Source: Rhizorhapis suberifaciens
Lineage (GTDB): Bacteria > Pseudomonadota > Alphaproteobacteria > Sphingomonadales > Sphingomonadaceae
DNA length: 56,379 nt
Direction of reading: 5' to 3'
NCBI RefSeq assembly: GCF_014200045.1
Contig: NZ_JACHOV010000013.1
Location: 1 to 56,379 of the forward strand
Part shown: one piece after another, positions 8,201 through 16,229 of the stretch
How positions within the stretch are numbered: the stretch's first letter is position 1
Layout of the letters: each line of letters opens with the position of its first letter
Position numbers and translations under genes: made by a program
The notes under the pieces: model-generated
What the model was told of the DNA's origin: nothing
Seen by the model: only the letters and a program-made list of their open reading frames with translations
Databases searched by the model: none

Positions 8201-8521
8201 ATGCAGAACATCGCGGAGTTTCGGATCATCGGCCGGGTCGGCAAGATCACGGAGCATGATAAGGTGACGAAGGTGAACGTCGCTGCCAACTACAACCGCC
8301 AGGACAATGGCGAATGGGTGACGGACACGCACTGGAATGAGGTAACGCTGTTCGGCAAGCTGATCGAGCGTGCCGCCAAGACGCAGAAGGGCGACTTGGT
8401 GCATATTACCGGCCGCGTCCGCCAGAACTCCTACGACACGGCCGAAGGCAAGCGCTACACGGTGGAGCTGATCGCCGACGGCTTCGCGGTTCTCGCCAAG
8501 GGTTCGGAGGATCGTGACTAA
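8201..8521 (+). CDS. ssb: Single-stranded DNA-binding protein
   Basis: This is an OB-fold SSB of 106 residues. The typical SSB opening is present (NIAEFRIIGRVGKI), followed by THWNEVTLFGKLIERAAKTQKGDLVHITGRVRQ and SYDTAEGKRYTVEL, which are the core DNA-binding strands. It is short compared with chromosomal SSB (about 150-180 residues) and lacks the glycine-rich linker and the acidic DDDIPF-type tip that recruits repair proteins. The ATG at 8201 has AAAGGACAGG directly upstream; the in-frame ATG at 8171 seems less likely. Plasmid SSBs coat incoming DNA and lower the SOS response after conjugation. Confidence 0.92.
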   Translation: MQNIAEFRIIGRVGKITEHDKVTKVNVAANYNRQDNGEWVTDTHWNEVTLFGKLIERAAKTQKGDLVHITGRVRQNSYDTAEGKRYTVELIADGFAVLAKGSEDRD

Positions 8522-8718
8522 GAGCGAGAGGGGCCGCCTACCGGCGGCCCCTCTCGCCGGCGTAGCTCCAGCTCGACAGCCTCTCGCATGAAGTCGGCCT
8601 GGCTTTCGCCATCCCGCAGAACCGACTTGATCCGCCCCAGCGTGCCTTTCGGGAATCGCGCAAGCGTCTGATCCTCCATTGGAGGTCGACCCACGGAACG
8701 GTTGTTGCCAGATGTCAT
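8518..8718 (-). CDS. Ribbon-helix-helix DNA-binding protein
   Basis: This 66-residue protein has the pattern of a ribbon-helix-helix (CopG/Arc-like) regulator. A short basic strand (QTLARFPKGTLGRIKSVL) is followed by two helices (ESQADFMREAVELELRRRE). It converges on ssb, with a 4-bp overlap of the coding ends. It lies divergently from the small membrane gene and parA, across an 8-bp inverted repeat (8739-8769), so I infer that it represses the par operon or itself. An antitoxin role is possible, but no toxin gene is adjacent. Confidence 0.7.
   Translation of the reverse strand: MTSGNNRSVGRPPMEDQTLARFPKGTLGRIKSVLRDGESQADFMREAVELELRRREGPPVGGPSRS
8524..8557. terminator. Strong 15-bp hairpin between ssb and the RHH gene
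   Basis: A perfect 15-bp stem with a 4-nt loop (arms 8524-8538 and 8543-8557, loop TACC) lies just after the ssb stop codon. It is inside the last codons of the convergent ribbon-helix-helix gene. It probably acts as a bidirectional terminator, although a T-run is absent, and it forces the glycine/proline-rich tail of the RHH protein. Confidence 0.7.
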
Positions 8719-8738
8719 CCAATGCCCTAGTAATTACC

Positions 8739-8769
8739 GATACCGCATATTGACGGCATTAGCGGTATC
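8739..8769. promoter_or_regulatory. Operator/promoter of the par operon
   Basis: The divergent gap 8719-8813 contains the perfect 8-bp inverted repeat GATACCGC (8739-8746) and GCGGTATC (8762-8769). A sigma-70-like TTGACG at 8750-8755 lies between the arms, with TATATT/TATTAC just downstream reading toward parA. The repeat overlaps the promoter, as expected for autorepression of a partition operon. Either the RHH protein or ParA could bind it. Confidence 0.6.
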
Positions 8770-8813
8770 GTATATTACAGGGCGCCTTCCATCAAGGCGG
8801 CGGAGACGAAGGC

Positions 8814-9002
8814 ATGTTGGGTAATCTGCTGACGATCGGGCTGTTCGTCCTTACCGCCTGGGCCGTCATCCGTGGCGGTGGGTCGAGCCCGCGTATCTGG
8901 AGCGGCGACACTCCCGACGAGGAGGCGCGTCGCAATACACGGACCGACTCCAATTATCGCGGCTACGACCACTGGAACAACAACTCCGATCGAGGCTGGT
9001 AA
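8814..9002 (+). CDS. Small membrane protein upstream of parA
   Basis: This 62-residue protein has one N-terminal hydrophobic segment (LLTIGLFVLTAWAVI, residues 5-19). A polar, asparagine- and tyrosine-rich tail follows (residues 35-62), with no known motif. It ends 3 bases before the GTG start of parA, so it is probably co-transcribed as the first gene of the partition operon. It resembles a single-pass membrane peptide. I do not recognise a family. Confidence 0.6.
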   Translation: MLGNLLTIGLFVLTAWAVIRGGGSSPRIWSGDTPDEEARRNTRTDSNYRGYDHWNNNSDRGW

Positions 9003-9005
9003 GGC

Positions 9006-9746
9006 GTGAAGACGATCGCGATCAACGTCGAGAAGGGCGGCGCCGGCAAGACGATGATCGCCTGCCATGTGGCATGGCATCTTGCCGACGCCGGCCATCG
9101 CGTGCTGTTCCTCGACCTCGACCGTCAATGCAATGCGACTGACGCACTCGTCGATTTCGAGAGCCTCGGCACGTGCAAGCCGCTGTTCGAACCGGGGTAT
9201 GCCCCGCCCGCGAGCCTTCCCCGGCTCGCCATCTACTCGAACCGCATGGGCGGCGAGTATGACGCGAATTATCCGCCTGCCCTGTCCAACATCAATGTCA
9301 ATTTCCCGGCCCTCGACACCCACTTCGATTATTGCGTGATCGATACTCCCCCCTCTTGGTCGTGGATCAACTATGCGGCGCTCTTGGTGTGCAACCACCT
9401 GATCGTCCCCGTTGAGTTGGGGCCGTTCGGGCCCGCCGCGACTAAGCAGGTCTCGGATTCGATCGCGACGGTGAACGGGAAGAGGCGCACCCCCATCCAC
9501 GTCGTCGGACTGATCCCCAATCGGGTCCGTGCCAACGATCGCCACCAGATGGACATGCTTGCCGCGATCAAGAGCAAGATCGGGCGAAACCTGTTTACCT
9601 CCTACCTTCCAGAGCGCGCGCACTACAGCCAGGCCATCCAAGAGCATGTTCCAGTGTGGCGCTTCGAGAAGGACGTGCGCAGCTCGCTCCCCGCGATGCG
9701 CGCTTTCCTCGAGGAAGCTATGACCCGGATCGGGAGTCACTCATGA
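9006..9746 (+). CDS. parA: Partition ATPase ParA
   Basis: ParA-family ATPases position plasmid copies by forming gradients on the nucleoid. The deviant Walker A motif is clear (EKGGAGKTMIACHVAW, residues 9-24), with the signature lysine early in the loop. A Walker A' aspartate region (VLFLDLDRQCNAT) and a Walker B-like VIDTPPSW follow. At 246 residues it lacks an N-terminal DNA-binding domain, so it is of the short ParA type (type Ib-like). In that case the operon is more likely repressed by ParB or by the nearby RHH protein. Translation starts at GTG 9006, and the stop overlaps the parB start (ATGA). Confidence 0.93.
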   Translation: MKTIAINVEKGGAGKTMIACHVAWHLADAGHRVLFLDLDRQCNATDALVDFESLGTCKPLFEPGYAPPASLPRLAIYSNRMGGEYDANYPPALSNINVNFPALDTHFDYCVIDTPPSWSWINYAALLVCNHLIVPVELGPFGPAATKQVSDSIATVNGKRRTPIHVVGLIPNRVRANDRHQMDMLAAIKSKIGRNLFTSYLPERAHYSQAIQEHVPVWRFEKDVRSSLPAMRAFLEEAMTRIGSHS

Positions 9747-10747
9747 CAGACTTCTCCAATTTTGACGTGTTCAGCGAGAAGGCGGCCGTGGCAGACGCCG
9801 ATCGCGTTCAGCTCCTCGATCCCGAGCTGCTGTATCCCGATCCCGAAAACGTCCGCAGCGAGATCGACCCGACCAAGATCGACGAGATGGCCGAGACGAT
9901 CAAAGAGCGCGGCCAGCTTCAGCCCATCACCGTCGCGCCGAAGGACGCCGACGGGCGCTATCGGATCATGTTCGGAGAGCGGCGCTGGCGCGCATGTCAG
10001 AAGCTCGACGTGCAAGTCCGCGCCATCGTCAACAAGACTGACGACATCGAACAGGTCCGCATTGATCAGTTCATCGAGAATGATCAGCGCGAGGATCTGT
10101 CGACGGGCGACATGATCCGGTTCGTCACCGGCCAGGTTGCAAAGGGCCGCACGCTCGCCGAGCTCGCGCGTGCAACCGGGCGCAACCGCACGCTGTTGAC
10201 CCGTTATCAGGGGCTCGCGAAGGCTCCGGATTATGTCACGGCCCTGTTCTCGGACATTTCGATGCGGAGTGCGGTCGCTCTCACCCAGGCGGCGAAGACC
10301 GACGATGCAGCAACCCGGGCCTTCGTCGCCAACACTGCGGCGGAGGATATGACCGTGCTGGCGTGCGAGAGATTCGCTCGCGAGGTTGGTGCGAAGAAGT
10401 CTGCTCCGAAGCCCGACCCTGCCCCGGCGCCGCCAATTGAGACGCCCGGATCTTCCGCGAGTGAGCCGGAATCGATCGCCGAGGCGCGCGCCGAAGAATC
10501 GACGACGGACGAGATCAGGGACGACGAGGCTGACCGAGCCTTGGATGAGACGCCGGTTCCCGTAGCCTTGACGGTGGAAAGTGGACCGAGCGAGACCCCT
10601 GCCCCCCGTTCGCAAACCAAGTCGAAACCGGGGAAGCAGCGGGTCGAGCGACCGACGATCGAGATCGAGGGTAAACGCGCGATGGTTGTTGAGGCGCTGT
10701 TGCACTTCGACGGTGAAGCAGAACCGCGCATTGTGAGCTGGCGCTGA
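9743..10747 (+). CDS. parB: Partition protein ParB
   Basis: This 334-residue ParB/Spo0J-family protein binds the centromere and stimulates ParA. The N-terminal nuclease-like domain carries LLYPDPENVRSEID and the CTP-binding GERRWRACQKL motif. The conserved IEQVRIDQFIENDQRED segment and a helix-turn-helix (TLAELARATGRNRTLLTRYQGLAKAP) come next. The C-terminal third is a low-complexity Pro/Glu/Ala linker followed by a short conserved end. The start overlaps the parA stop. The likely DNA target is the parS-like palindrome TGTGCCACGTGGCACA, whose first copy lies 98 bp downstream of this gene. Confidence 0.92.
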   Translation: MTDFSNFDVFSEKAAVADADRVQLLDPELLYPDPENVRSEIDPTKIDEMAETIKERGQLQPITVAPKDADGRYRIMFGERRWRACQKLDVQVRAIVNKTDDIEQVRIDQFIENDQREDLSTGDMIRFVTGQVAKGRTLAELARATGRNRTLLTRYQGLAKAPDYVTALFSDISMRSAVALTQAAKTDDAATRAFVANTAAEDMTVLACERFAREVGAKKSAPKPDPAPAPPIETPGSSASEPESIAEARAEESTTDEIRDDEADRALDETPVPVALTVESGPSETPAPRSQTKSKPGKQRVERPTIEIEGKRAMVVEALLHFDGEAEPRIVSWR

Positions 10748-10844
10748 TCGCTCCGGCTTAAACGGCGAGCGTCGGTAGCAGCCAACGCTCGCGCCAAGAT
10801 CCAATCTTTTTTTCCGCGACTTCATCACTTCCAAGATGCTTTGG

Positions 10845-10860
10845 TGTGCCACGTGGCACA
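10845..10860. repeat. parS-like palindrome, copy 1
   Basis: TGTGCCACGTGGCACA, perfectly symmetric, extends by one further base pair on each side (10844-10861). It lies between parB and mobC. It shares the TGT..CACGTG..ACA frame of the chromosomal ParB site TGTTTCACGTGAAACA, so it is the best candidate for a plasmid centromere site. A GCGAGCGT/ACGCTCGC hairpin (10765-10792) precedes it. Confidence 0.8.
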
Positions 10861-10876
10861 CGTGAAGGCAGATTTA

Positions 10877-10974
10877 GGTGGGGGATGTTTGATAGTAGGA
10901 TAGGTATTGCGGCGTTTCTTGTATTACATTAGCCTATGGCTATGTCACTCGCGCCGCAACCTGCATCCCCCACC
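10877..10974. other. oriT: Candidate oriT with nic-like sequence
   Basis: This region lies immediately before mobC and relaxase. On the minus strand, positions 10904-10896 read CCTATCCTA, very close to the CCTATCCTG nic core of IncP-type (MOBP) origins. A perfect 11-bp inverted repeat, GGTGGGGGATG at 10877-10887 and CATCCCCCACC at 10964-10974, encloses the nic-like site and the mobC promoter region. If cleavage follows the MOBP pattern, the transferred strand is the minus strand, leading toward lower coordinates. The exact nick cannot be assigned from sequence alone. Confidence 0.5.
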
Positions 10975-10986
10975 AAGGAAACAGCG

Positions 10987-11511
10987 ATGCTGACTGCGCG
11001 CGTCGATCGCGCGCTACTGGTTGCGTTCGACGCGCTGGCCGAGGGAAGGGGAGGGCGCAGCGCTCTCCTGCGCACCGTGCTTCAACAGGCATTGCAGCAT
11101 GTTGCCGATGCTCCGCGTATCGCGCCGCGCGCCAATAGCGCCGGCAATCGCGTGTCGCTTCGCTTCACGGACGCCGAAACGGCCGTCCTCGATTATCGGG
11201 CGGCCGAACGGGGCATTGATCGCGCAGGATGGATAAAGGCGCTTGTGCGCCGTCATATCGCCCTGAAGAGTGGCGTCGACGATGGCCTGCGCGATGCCAT
11301 TGCGCCAATCCGGATGCAGCTCCAGCGCATCGGCCGCAATCTCAATCAGGCGATGAAGGCCGGCAACGCAGCGATGATGGCCGACAGTGGCTTGCAAATC
11401 GACCGCGAACTGCGCCGGATTGCGGACATGCGCGAAGAGATCAACGAGCAGATCGTAGCGCTTGGGGACGTGCTGCGCAGTGAGACGGCCTTTTGGAAGG
11501 TCGCCGACTAA
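10987..11511 (+). CDS. mobC: Relaxosome accessory protein MobC-like
   Basis: This protein of about 174 residues resembles MobC/relaxosome accessory proteins, which bind oriT and help the relaxase. The N-terminal part looks ribbon-helix-helix-like (MLTARVDRALLVAFDALAEG). The centre has the MobC-type segment VSLRFTDAETAVLDYRAAERGIDRAGWIKALVRRHI, and the segment QLQRIGRNLNQAMKAGNA matches the GNNLNQIARALN-like stretch of the family. The ATG at 10987 has AAGGAAACAGCG upstream; ATGs at 10936 and 10942 are also in frame but lack a ribosome site. The stop overlaps the relaxase start as TAATG, so the two are translationally coupled. Confidence 0.8.
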   Translation: MLTARVDRALLVAFDALAEGRGGRSALLRTVLQQALQHVADAPRIAPRANSAGNRVSLRFTDAETAVLDYRAAERGIDRAGWIKALVRRHIALKSGVDDGLRDAIAPIRMQLQRIGRNLNQAMKAGNAAMMADSGLQIDRELRRIADMREEINEQIVALGDVLRSETAFWKVAD

Positions 11512-12617
11512 TGCCGTTCGGAGATCGCGAAGACGAGCTGTGGGAGGCGATGAAGCCGAGCTTCAGGCCGCGCATCGTCAGCGATCCGAACATCAAATAT
11601 GCCCGGCACCTGGTCAACGGCACCGGACCGTTTGTGGCGCGGCCATCAGCGATGCCGCACGCTTTCGGGGAGGCGAGGGCAACCCTCGCGCGCGTCGTGC
11701 GGCGCACGCCCGAGGTTTTGGTCAAAGTGACCGGGCGCAAGAAGGGCGCCAAACACCTCGCGGCCCATCTCGACTATATCGGCCGCCACGGCGACATTCC
11801 GCTTGAGACGCGCGACGGCGAGCAGATCGCGACAAAGGAAGAGGCCCAGCGGGTCGCCGATGAATGGTCGGACTCCCTTTACTGGCGGCAAGGCACGACC
11901 GTATCGGCTGTCGCGATGGTGTTCTCGATGCCGGCAGGGACCGACGCGGAGACAGTGAAACAGGCGGTTCGCGAGACGGCCGAGCGGATGATCGGGGACA
12001 ACCACGATTATGTGATGGCGCTGCACACGGACACGCCGCGACCCCATGTCCACCTTACTGTCCAGGCCGAGGGCCTGAACCGCAAGCGGTTCGATCCGAG
12101 GCGCGAGGATTTGTTCCGCTTTCGAGAATCGTTCGCCGAGGCGCTGCGCAGCCGGGGTGTCGAGGCCGAGGCCACGCCGCGTTATACGCGCGGCCAGGGC
12201 AGGGCAGGCACCAGCATGGCGCTGACGCAGTTGCGGGCGCGGATCCGCAGCGGAGTATCACGTCAACCGACAGAGGCCGATCTACGCCAAGCTCGCGAGG
12301 CCATGCAGATCGCGCTCGGCAAGGCGATGCCGCCGCCTTTCGTCTCGAAGACGCGCGACCGCTGGGCCGAAACAAAGCGTAGGTATGAAGCAGCGGCCGA
12401 ACTGCTCGATCGCACCGGCAATCGTGAGGACCGCAGGCTAGCGCGCGATGTGCGGCAGTTCGTGCAGGAGCGGGCCGACATAGAGACGATACCCGATCGA
12501 ATGCTGCGCGAAGCAGAAGGGCGCGTGAGGGCCGCGCAGGGGAAGGCGCGTTCCGAGGCTCAGCCCGACCCAGATGTGCCACGTGGCACACCCCCGCCGC
12601 CCGCTAGACGGCGGTAG
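11511..12617 (+). CDS. mobA: Relaxase/mobilization nuclease
   Basis: This 368-residue relaxase would nick oriT, stay attached to the 5' end and pilot it into the secretion channel. The MobA/VirD2-type domain is seen in HLDYIGRHGDIPLET, with a candidate catalytic tyrosine. The metal-binding HxH motif is seen in HTDTPRPHVHLTV. The C-terminal third is basic and glutamine/arginine-rich and probably carries the secretion signal. The last residues, PDVPRGTPPPPARRR, are partly encoded by a copy of the plasmid palindrome (12575-12590). Translation is coupled to mobC. Confidence 0.88.
   Translation: MPFGDREDELWEAMKPSFRPRIVSDPNIKYARHLVNGTGPFVARPSAMPHAFGEARATLARVVRRTPEVLVKVTGRKKGAKHLAAHLDYIGRHGDIPLETRDGEQIATKEEAQRVADEWSDSLYWRQGTTVSAVAMVFSMPAGTDAETVKQAVRETAERMIGDNHDYVMALHTDTPRPHVHLTVQAEGLNRKRFDPRREDLFRFRESFAEALRSRGVEAEATPRYTRGQGRAGTSMALTQLRARIRSGVSRQPTEADLRQAREAMQIALGKAMPPPFVSKTRDRWAETKRRYEAAAELLDRTGNREDRRLARDVRQFVQERADIETIPDRMLREAEGRVRAAQGKARSEAQPDPDVPRGTPPPPARRR
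12575..12590. repeat. parS-like palindrome, copy 2 (inside relaxase 3' end)
   Basis: This exact copy of TGTGCCACGTGGCACA lies within the last ten codons of the relaxase gene, where it encodes V-P-R-G-T. The same five residues are produced by copies 5 and 7 in other proteins. Confidence 0.85.
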
Positions 12618-12645
12618 CTGCCGCCATCATCGAGCGCCGAAAGGG

Positions 12646-13110
12646 CTACAGGCGAAGGCCGAGGAAGGATGCGCCGGGAACCGGATTGAAGGAAATCGGC
12701 TCGGCCGCGACGAAACCGAAGGCCGCATAGAGTTTCCGGGCGGAGACGGACTTCTCCTGCACATCGAGCTTCATTTCGCGGTAGCCAATGCCACGAGCCT
12801 CCGCGATCAATCGTTTCACCAGGCTGTGGCCCACATGACTGCCGCGTGCGTGAGGGCGGGCATACAGCCGCTTCATCTCGCATATGTCGATGCTGACTTC
12901 ACGCAATGCGACGCAGCCTTCGATTGCGCCGTCCCGATCTGCTAGCAGTACGCATCCTTTGGGCGCTGCATATTTGCCAGGCAAGGCCGCGAACTCGGCT
13001 TCATTTCCCTGATAATCGAGATTGACCGGGGAATTGGCGATAAACTCGCGCCAGATGCTCAGCACCGCCGCTGTATCACCGGGGAAGATTGCACGCCTGA
13101 TGACTATCAC
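12646..13110 (-). CDS. GNAT-family N-acetyltransferase
   Basis: This is a GNAT acetyltransferase of about 155 residues. The acetyl-CoA loop is present in a somewhat altered form, RLYARPHARGSHVGHSLVKRL. The C-terminal EKSVSARKLYAAFGFVAAEPI motif is typical. I chose the GTG at 13110 because it begins VIVIRRA directly before the first strand, and because frames further upstream run through the palindrome and lack a ribosome site. The gene converges on the relaxase gene. The substrate is unknown; proteins of this subtype are often annotated as PhnO- or RimI-like. Confidence 0.8.
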   Translation of the reverse strand: MIVIRRAIFPGDTAAVLSIWREFIANSPVNLDYQGNEAEFAALPGKYAAPKGCVLLADRDGAIEGCVALREVSIDICEMKRLYARPHARGSHVGHSLVKRLIAEARGIGYREMKLDVQEKSVSARKLYAAFGFVAAEPISFNPVPGASFLGLRL

Positions 13111-13201
13111 AGCATGACGCTCGCCGAAAATCGTGGCGGCAATGGGACGGTTGCGTGGCGATGCCAGAACGGCAGAAAAGGGCGTTAACGGTCGATCAGG
13201 G

Positions 13202-13217
13202 TGTGCCATGTGGCACA
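13202..13217. repeat. parS-like palindrome, copy 3 (one mismatch)
   Basis: TGTGCCATGTGGCACA differs from the consensus at one central position (CATGTG for CACGTG). It is the only imperfect copy, and lies between the GNAT gene and the IS66-interrupted gene. Confidence 0.7.
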
Positions 13218-13278
13218 GTCCCACCGGCTCCGAGGCGGCGATATGAGTGGTTGGCGTTCGATGGGGTAGGGCGTATTT

Positions 13279-13751
13279 GTGAGGCGGTTTGCCCGTGGGA
13301 ACACCGTGGCCGGCACAGCAAGCGAAAGCATCGTCATGGACGGCACTTTGTTCGAATACTCCGTGCAGAAGATCGAGCAGGAGCTCTCTTCCTATCTTGA
13401 TCACGCGCTGTCGCGTCGGGTCGGCGCCGCAGATCCGGAAGCCGCAAGGAAGACCCAGCGCGATCTTGTGTCGGGGGTACTCGCGGAACTGCTTGGCCAA
13501 TCCAAGACGCATGCGGATGATCTGGCGGCGCGCGAGATACTGCAGGCTCTCTGGTCGTTGCGCTGCTTATGTGCCGGTGAACCCAATCATGTGGCCGAAC
13601 AGCCGAGTGGTGCGCTCTACGTACTTGCTCGCTGCATGGTTGCCCGGCGCTCGACCACCCCCGACTCCGTGCGCAATGCCGCTCGGTCGGCTATGGGCAG
13701 TACCCGCATCTCGATATTTGATGATGCGGTGATGCTGGAATGGATTACCAA
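13279..13751 (+). pseudogene. 5' part of an unknown gene split by IS66
   Basis: This reading frame begins at GTG 13279 or ATG 13336 and runs into the IS66 element, where it now ends after four extra bases at an artificial TAA. When the element and one copy of the 8-bp duplication are removed, the frame continues exactly into 16263-16557, giving an intact product of 236 or 255 residues. The N-terminal part is helical (EYSVQKIEQELSSYLDHALSRR) and has no motif I recognise. Its place between mobilization and transfer genes suggests a plasmid-transfer or maintenance role, which is only positional inference. Confidence 0.8.
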
Positions 13752-13827
13752 GTAAGCGAGGTCTGACGGCCGCCTTGCACGGCGCCCATTCGCGGGGATG
13801 ATTGCCGCTCTTTGAGCGGGGTGGCCG

Positions 13828-14271
13828 GTGTCGGACGAGATTGAGGATTCAGCGAGCGGCGCAGCGACTGCTCATACGAGCGGTCGTATGAGTAGTCGGA
13901 TAGAGATCGTTAGCCGTGTGTCAGGCCGGCGGCGGTGGACGGTAGAGCAGAAGCTGGCCGTGCTGCGGGATGCATTCGGGCCGGAGGGCTGCGTGCGCGC
14001 GGCCTGTGAACGCCATGATGTCGGCAGCGGCTCGATCTACACCTGGCGGCGCCAGGCGATGTCCGGTGAGCTTGCCGGGGTTCGCAAGTTGGCCGAGCCG
14101 GCATTTGCGGAGGTGCAGATCAGCGAGCAGCTAGCCTTACCCGCCCCAACGGTCGCGGCGCGCAGCGGCGGCGTGATTGGCATCGAGTTGCCGTCGGGTA
14201 TCAGGGTAAGCGTGGATGCCACGGTCGATGCCGATGCCCTGTCGCGGGTGATCGGCATCCTGACGCGATGA
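13828..14271 (+). CDS. tnpA: IS66 TnpA accessory protein
   Basis: TnpA of IS66 elements is a small helix-turn-helix protein needed for transposition. This 147-residue copy has the expected DNA-binding region, RRRWTVEQKLAVLRDAFG followed by ACERHDVGSGSIYTWRRQ. The family C-terminal part is also present (IGIELPSGIRVSVDATVDADAL). Translation starts at GTG 13828, and the stop overlaps the tnpB start (ATGA). Confidence 0.93.
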   Translation: MSDEIEDSASGAATAHTSGRMSSRIEIVSRVSGRRRWTVEQKLAVLRDAFGPEGCVRAACERHDVGSGSIYTWRRQAMSGELAGVRKLAEPAFAEVQISEQLALPAPTVAARSGGVIGIELPSGIRVSVDATVDADALSRVIGILTR

Positions 14272-14615
14272 TCCCGCTGCCGCCATCGACGCGGATATTC
14301 CTGGCCTGCGGCGCGACAGACATGCGCAAGGGTTTTGACGGCCTTGCCGTGATGACGCAGCAGATTCTGGAGCAAAGCCCGCATTCCGGCGCGCTGTTCG
14401 CCTTTCGCGGCAAGCGAGGCGATCTGGTCAAGCTGCTTTGGTATGACGGCCAGGGCATGTGCCTGTTTTCCAAGCGGATGGACCGGGGCCGGTTCGTGTG
14501 GCCATCGACCAAGGCCGGGTCGGTGGTGATGACCGCGGCCCAGCTTTCCATGCTATTGGAAGGCATCGACTGGCGACGGCCGGAGCGCACTTTCACCCCA
14601 TCACTCGCGGGGTAA
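14268..14615 (+). CDS. tnpB: IS66 TnpB (Orf2)
   Basis: This is the 115-residue IS66 Orf2/TnpB protein. Its hallmark motifs are present in order: the opening STRIFLACGATDMRKGFDGL, then GALFAFRGKRGDLVKLLWYD, the GMCLFSKRMDRGRFVWP segment and a final LLEGIDWRRPER. It is required together with TnpA for IS66 movement, and its biochemical function is unsettled. Its start overlaps the tnpA stop by four bases. Confidence 0.95.
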   Translation: MIPLPPSTRIFLACGATDMRKGFDGLAVMTQQILEQSPHSGALFAFRGKRGDLVKLLWYDGQGMCLFSKRMDRGRFVWPSTKAGSVVMTAAQLSMLLEGIDWRRPERTFTPSLAG

Positions 14616-14675
14616 AACGCCCATTTTCCCGCGCTTTTACTGGCATTGTGGCGGTTGTTCCGCTATAGGATCGCG

Positions 14676-16229
14676 GTGTCGGACGCAGGCCTTTCCACAG
14701 CTGACAAAGACGCTCGGATCGCCGAGCTCGAAGCTGCTTTGGCGGCCGCCCACGCCGATATTTCGGCTCGTGACATCCTGATCGACACGCTGCGCGTGCA
14801 GATCGCGCGCCTCAAGCGGATGCAGTTTGGCAAGTCGTCCGAGAAGCTCGACGCCCAGATCGCCCAGCTTGAACTGGCGCTCGAAGAACTCGAAGGCGAG
14901 GCCATCGTCGCTGCCGCGCGTCGAGCCGATCTGGCACAGGCTGATCGGCCGTCGCCTGTTCGGGCGCTGCCCGCCCATCTGCCGCGTGAGGAACAGCGGA
15001 TCGAGCCTGAGCAGGGTAACTGCACCTGTCCCGACTGCGGCGGCGCGCTGCGGCCGCTGGGACAAGATAGCGATGAGATGCTCGATGCCGTGCCGGTGCA
15101 GTGGCGCGTCGTTCGGACCATCCGCCCCAAGTATAGCTGCCGCGCCTGCGAGAAGATCGTGCAGGCGCCCGCGCCGGTGAAGGCGATAGCGCGGGGCAAG
15201 GCGACCTTCAGCACCCTGGCCCACGTCGTCGTCTCCAAGTTCGACCATCATCTGCCGCTTTACCGCCAGGCCGAGATCATGGCTGCGCAGGGGGTCGAGA
15301 TCGACCGCTCGACGCTGGCAGGCTGGGTGGGACAGGCATCCGTGCTGCTCGACCCGATCGTCAGTCGCATTCGCGAGGTCGGCTTGACCGCCTCGAAGAT
15401 CCATACCGACGATACGCCGGTTCCCATGCTTGATCCGGGACGCGGCAAGACGGCGACTGGCAGGCTCTGGGCTTACGCCGTCGATGATCGTGGCTCCGGT
15501 GCCACGACCCCGTCGCTGGTCTGGTATGAGTTCACCACCGATCGCACCGGCGCGCATCCCCAGCGGCAGCTGGCCAACTTCACCGGCTATCTCCAGGCCG
15601 ACGGCTATGCCGGTTATGACAAGCTCTACGACACGAACCGCGTCACCGAGGTTGCTTGCTGGGCGCATTTCCGGCGAAAGATATTCGACATCCACGCCAC
15701 CAAGCCGACGTCGCTCACCACTGATCTGCTGGAACGCATCGGCCAGATCTATGAGATCGAGGCAGAGGTTCGAGGCCAGCAACCCGAGATCCGACGACGA
15801 AGCCGGCAGGACCGCACCCAGCCATTGATCGACGAGCTGCGCCAGGCACTCGACGATGCCCTGCGCCGTCTCTCGCCCAAGTCCGAGATGGCCAAGGCGA
15901 TCGCCTATGGCCGCAAGCGCTGGGTCGCGCTGACGCGCTTCCTCGACGATGGGCGCCTGGAAATCGACAACAACATCGCGGAGCGCGCCATGCGGTGCGT
16001 GGCCCTGGGCCGTAAAAACTGGCTGTTTGCCGGGTCAAAGGCCGGCGGTGATCGCGCCGCTGCCGTCTATTCCGTCATCGAGAGCGCCAAACTCAATGGC
16101 CTCGAACCACAGGCATATATCGCCGACGTCATCGCCAAGATCGCGGACGAATGGCCTGCTGCCCGCTGGGATGAACTCATGCCTTGGAACTGGCGGCCCG
16201 ATCAGCAACCGATCGCCGCAGCCGCCTGA
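14676..16229 (+). CDS. tnpC: IS66 transposase TnpC
   Basis: This is the DDE-type transposase of the IS66 element, about 517 residues from GTG 14676. It opens with the leucine-rich coiled coil (ARIAELEAALAAAHADI) and the QFGKSSEKLD motif. The zinc-finger-like region CTCPDCGGALRPLG, with a second pair in YSCRACEKIV, comes next. The catalytic domain follows, with IHTDDTPVPMLDPG and the conserved end RLEIDNNIAERAMRCVALGRKNWLFAGS. An in-frame TTG at 14646 is also open but unlikely. The full length and intact motifs suggest that it is active. Confidence 0.95.
   Translation: MSDAGLSTADKDARIAELEAALAAAHADISARDILIDTLRVQIARLKRMQFGKSSEKLDAQIAQLELALEELEGEAIVAAARRADLAQADRPSPVRALPAHLPREEQRIEPEQGNCTCPDCGGALRPLGQDSDEMLDAVPVQWRVVRTIRPKYSCRACEKIVQAPAPVKAIARGKATFSTLAHVVVSKFDHHLPLYRQAEIMAAQGVEIDRSTLAGWVGQASVLLDPIVSRIREVGLTASKIHTDDTPVPMLDPGRGKTATGRLWAYAVDDRGSGATTPSLVWYEFTTDRTGAHPQRQLANFTGYLQADGYAGYDKLYDTNRVTEVACWAHFRRKIFDIHATKPTSLTTDLLERIGQIYEIEAEVRGQQPEIRRRSRQDRTQPLIDELRQALDDALRRLSPKSEMAKAIAYGRKRWVALTRFLDDGRLEIDNNIAERAMRCVALGRKNWLFAGSKAGGDRAAAVYSVIESAKLNGLEPQAYIADVIAKIADEWPAARWDELMPWNWRPDQQPIAAAA

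Noticed and set aside
9063-9074. TGCCATGTGGCA inside parA as another parS-like site
   Set aside because: Only the inner 12 bases match, the outer TGT/ACA frame is missing, and the codons fit the conserved ParA sequence.
9737-10861. 374-codon frame opposite parB, and similar long antisense frames opposite virB4, parA and the IS66 transposase
   Set aside because: These are shadows of GC-rich coding sequence: they have no ribosome site, no motifs, and lie fully over well-supported genes.
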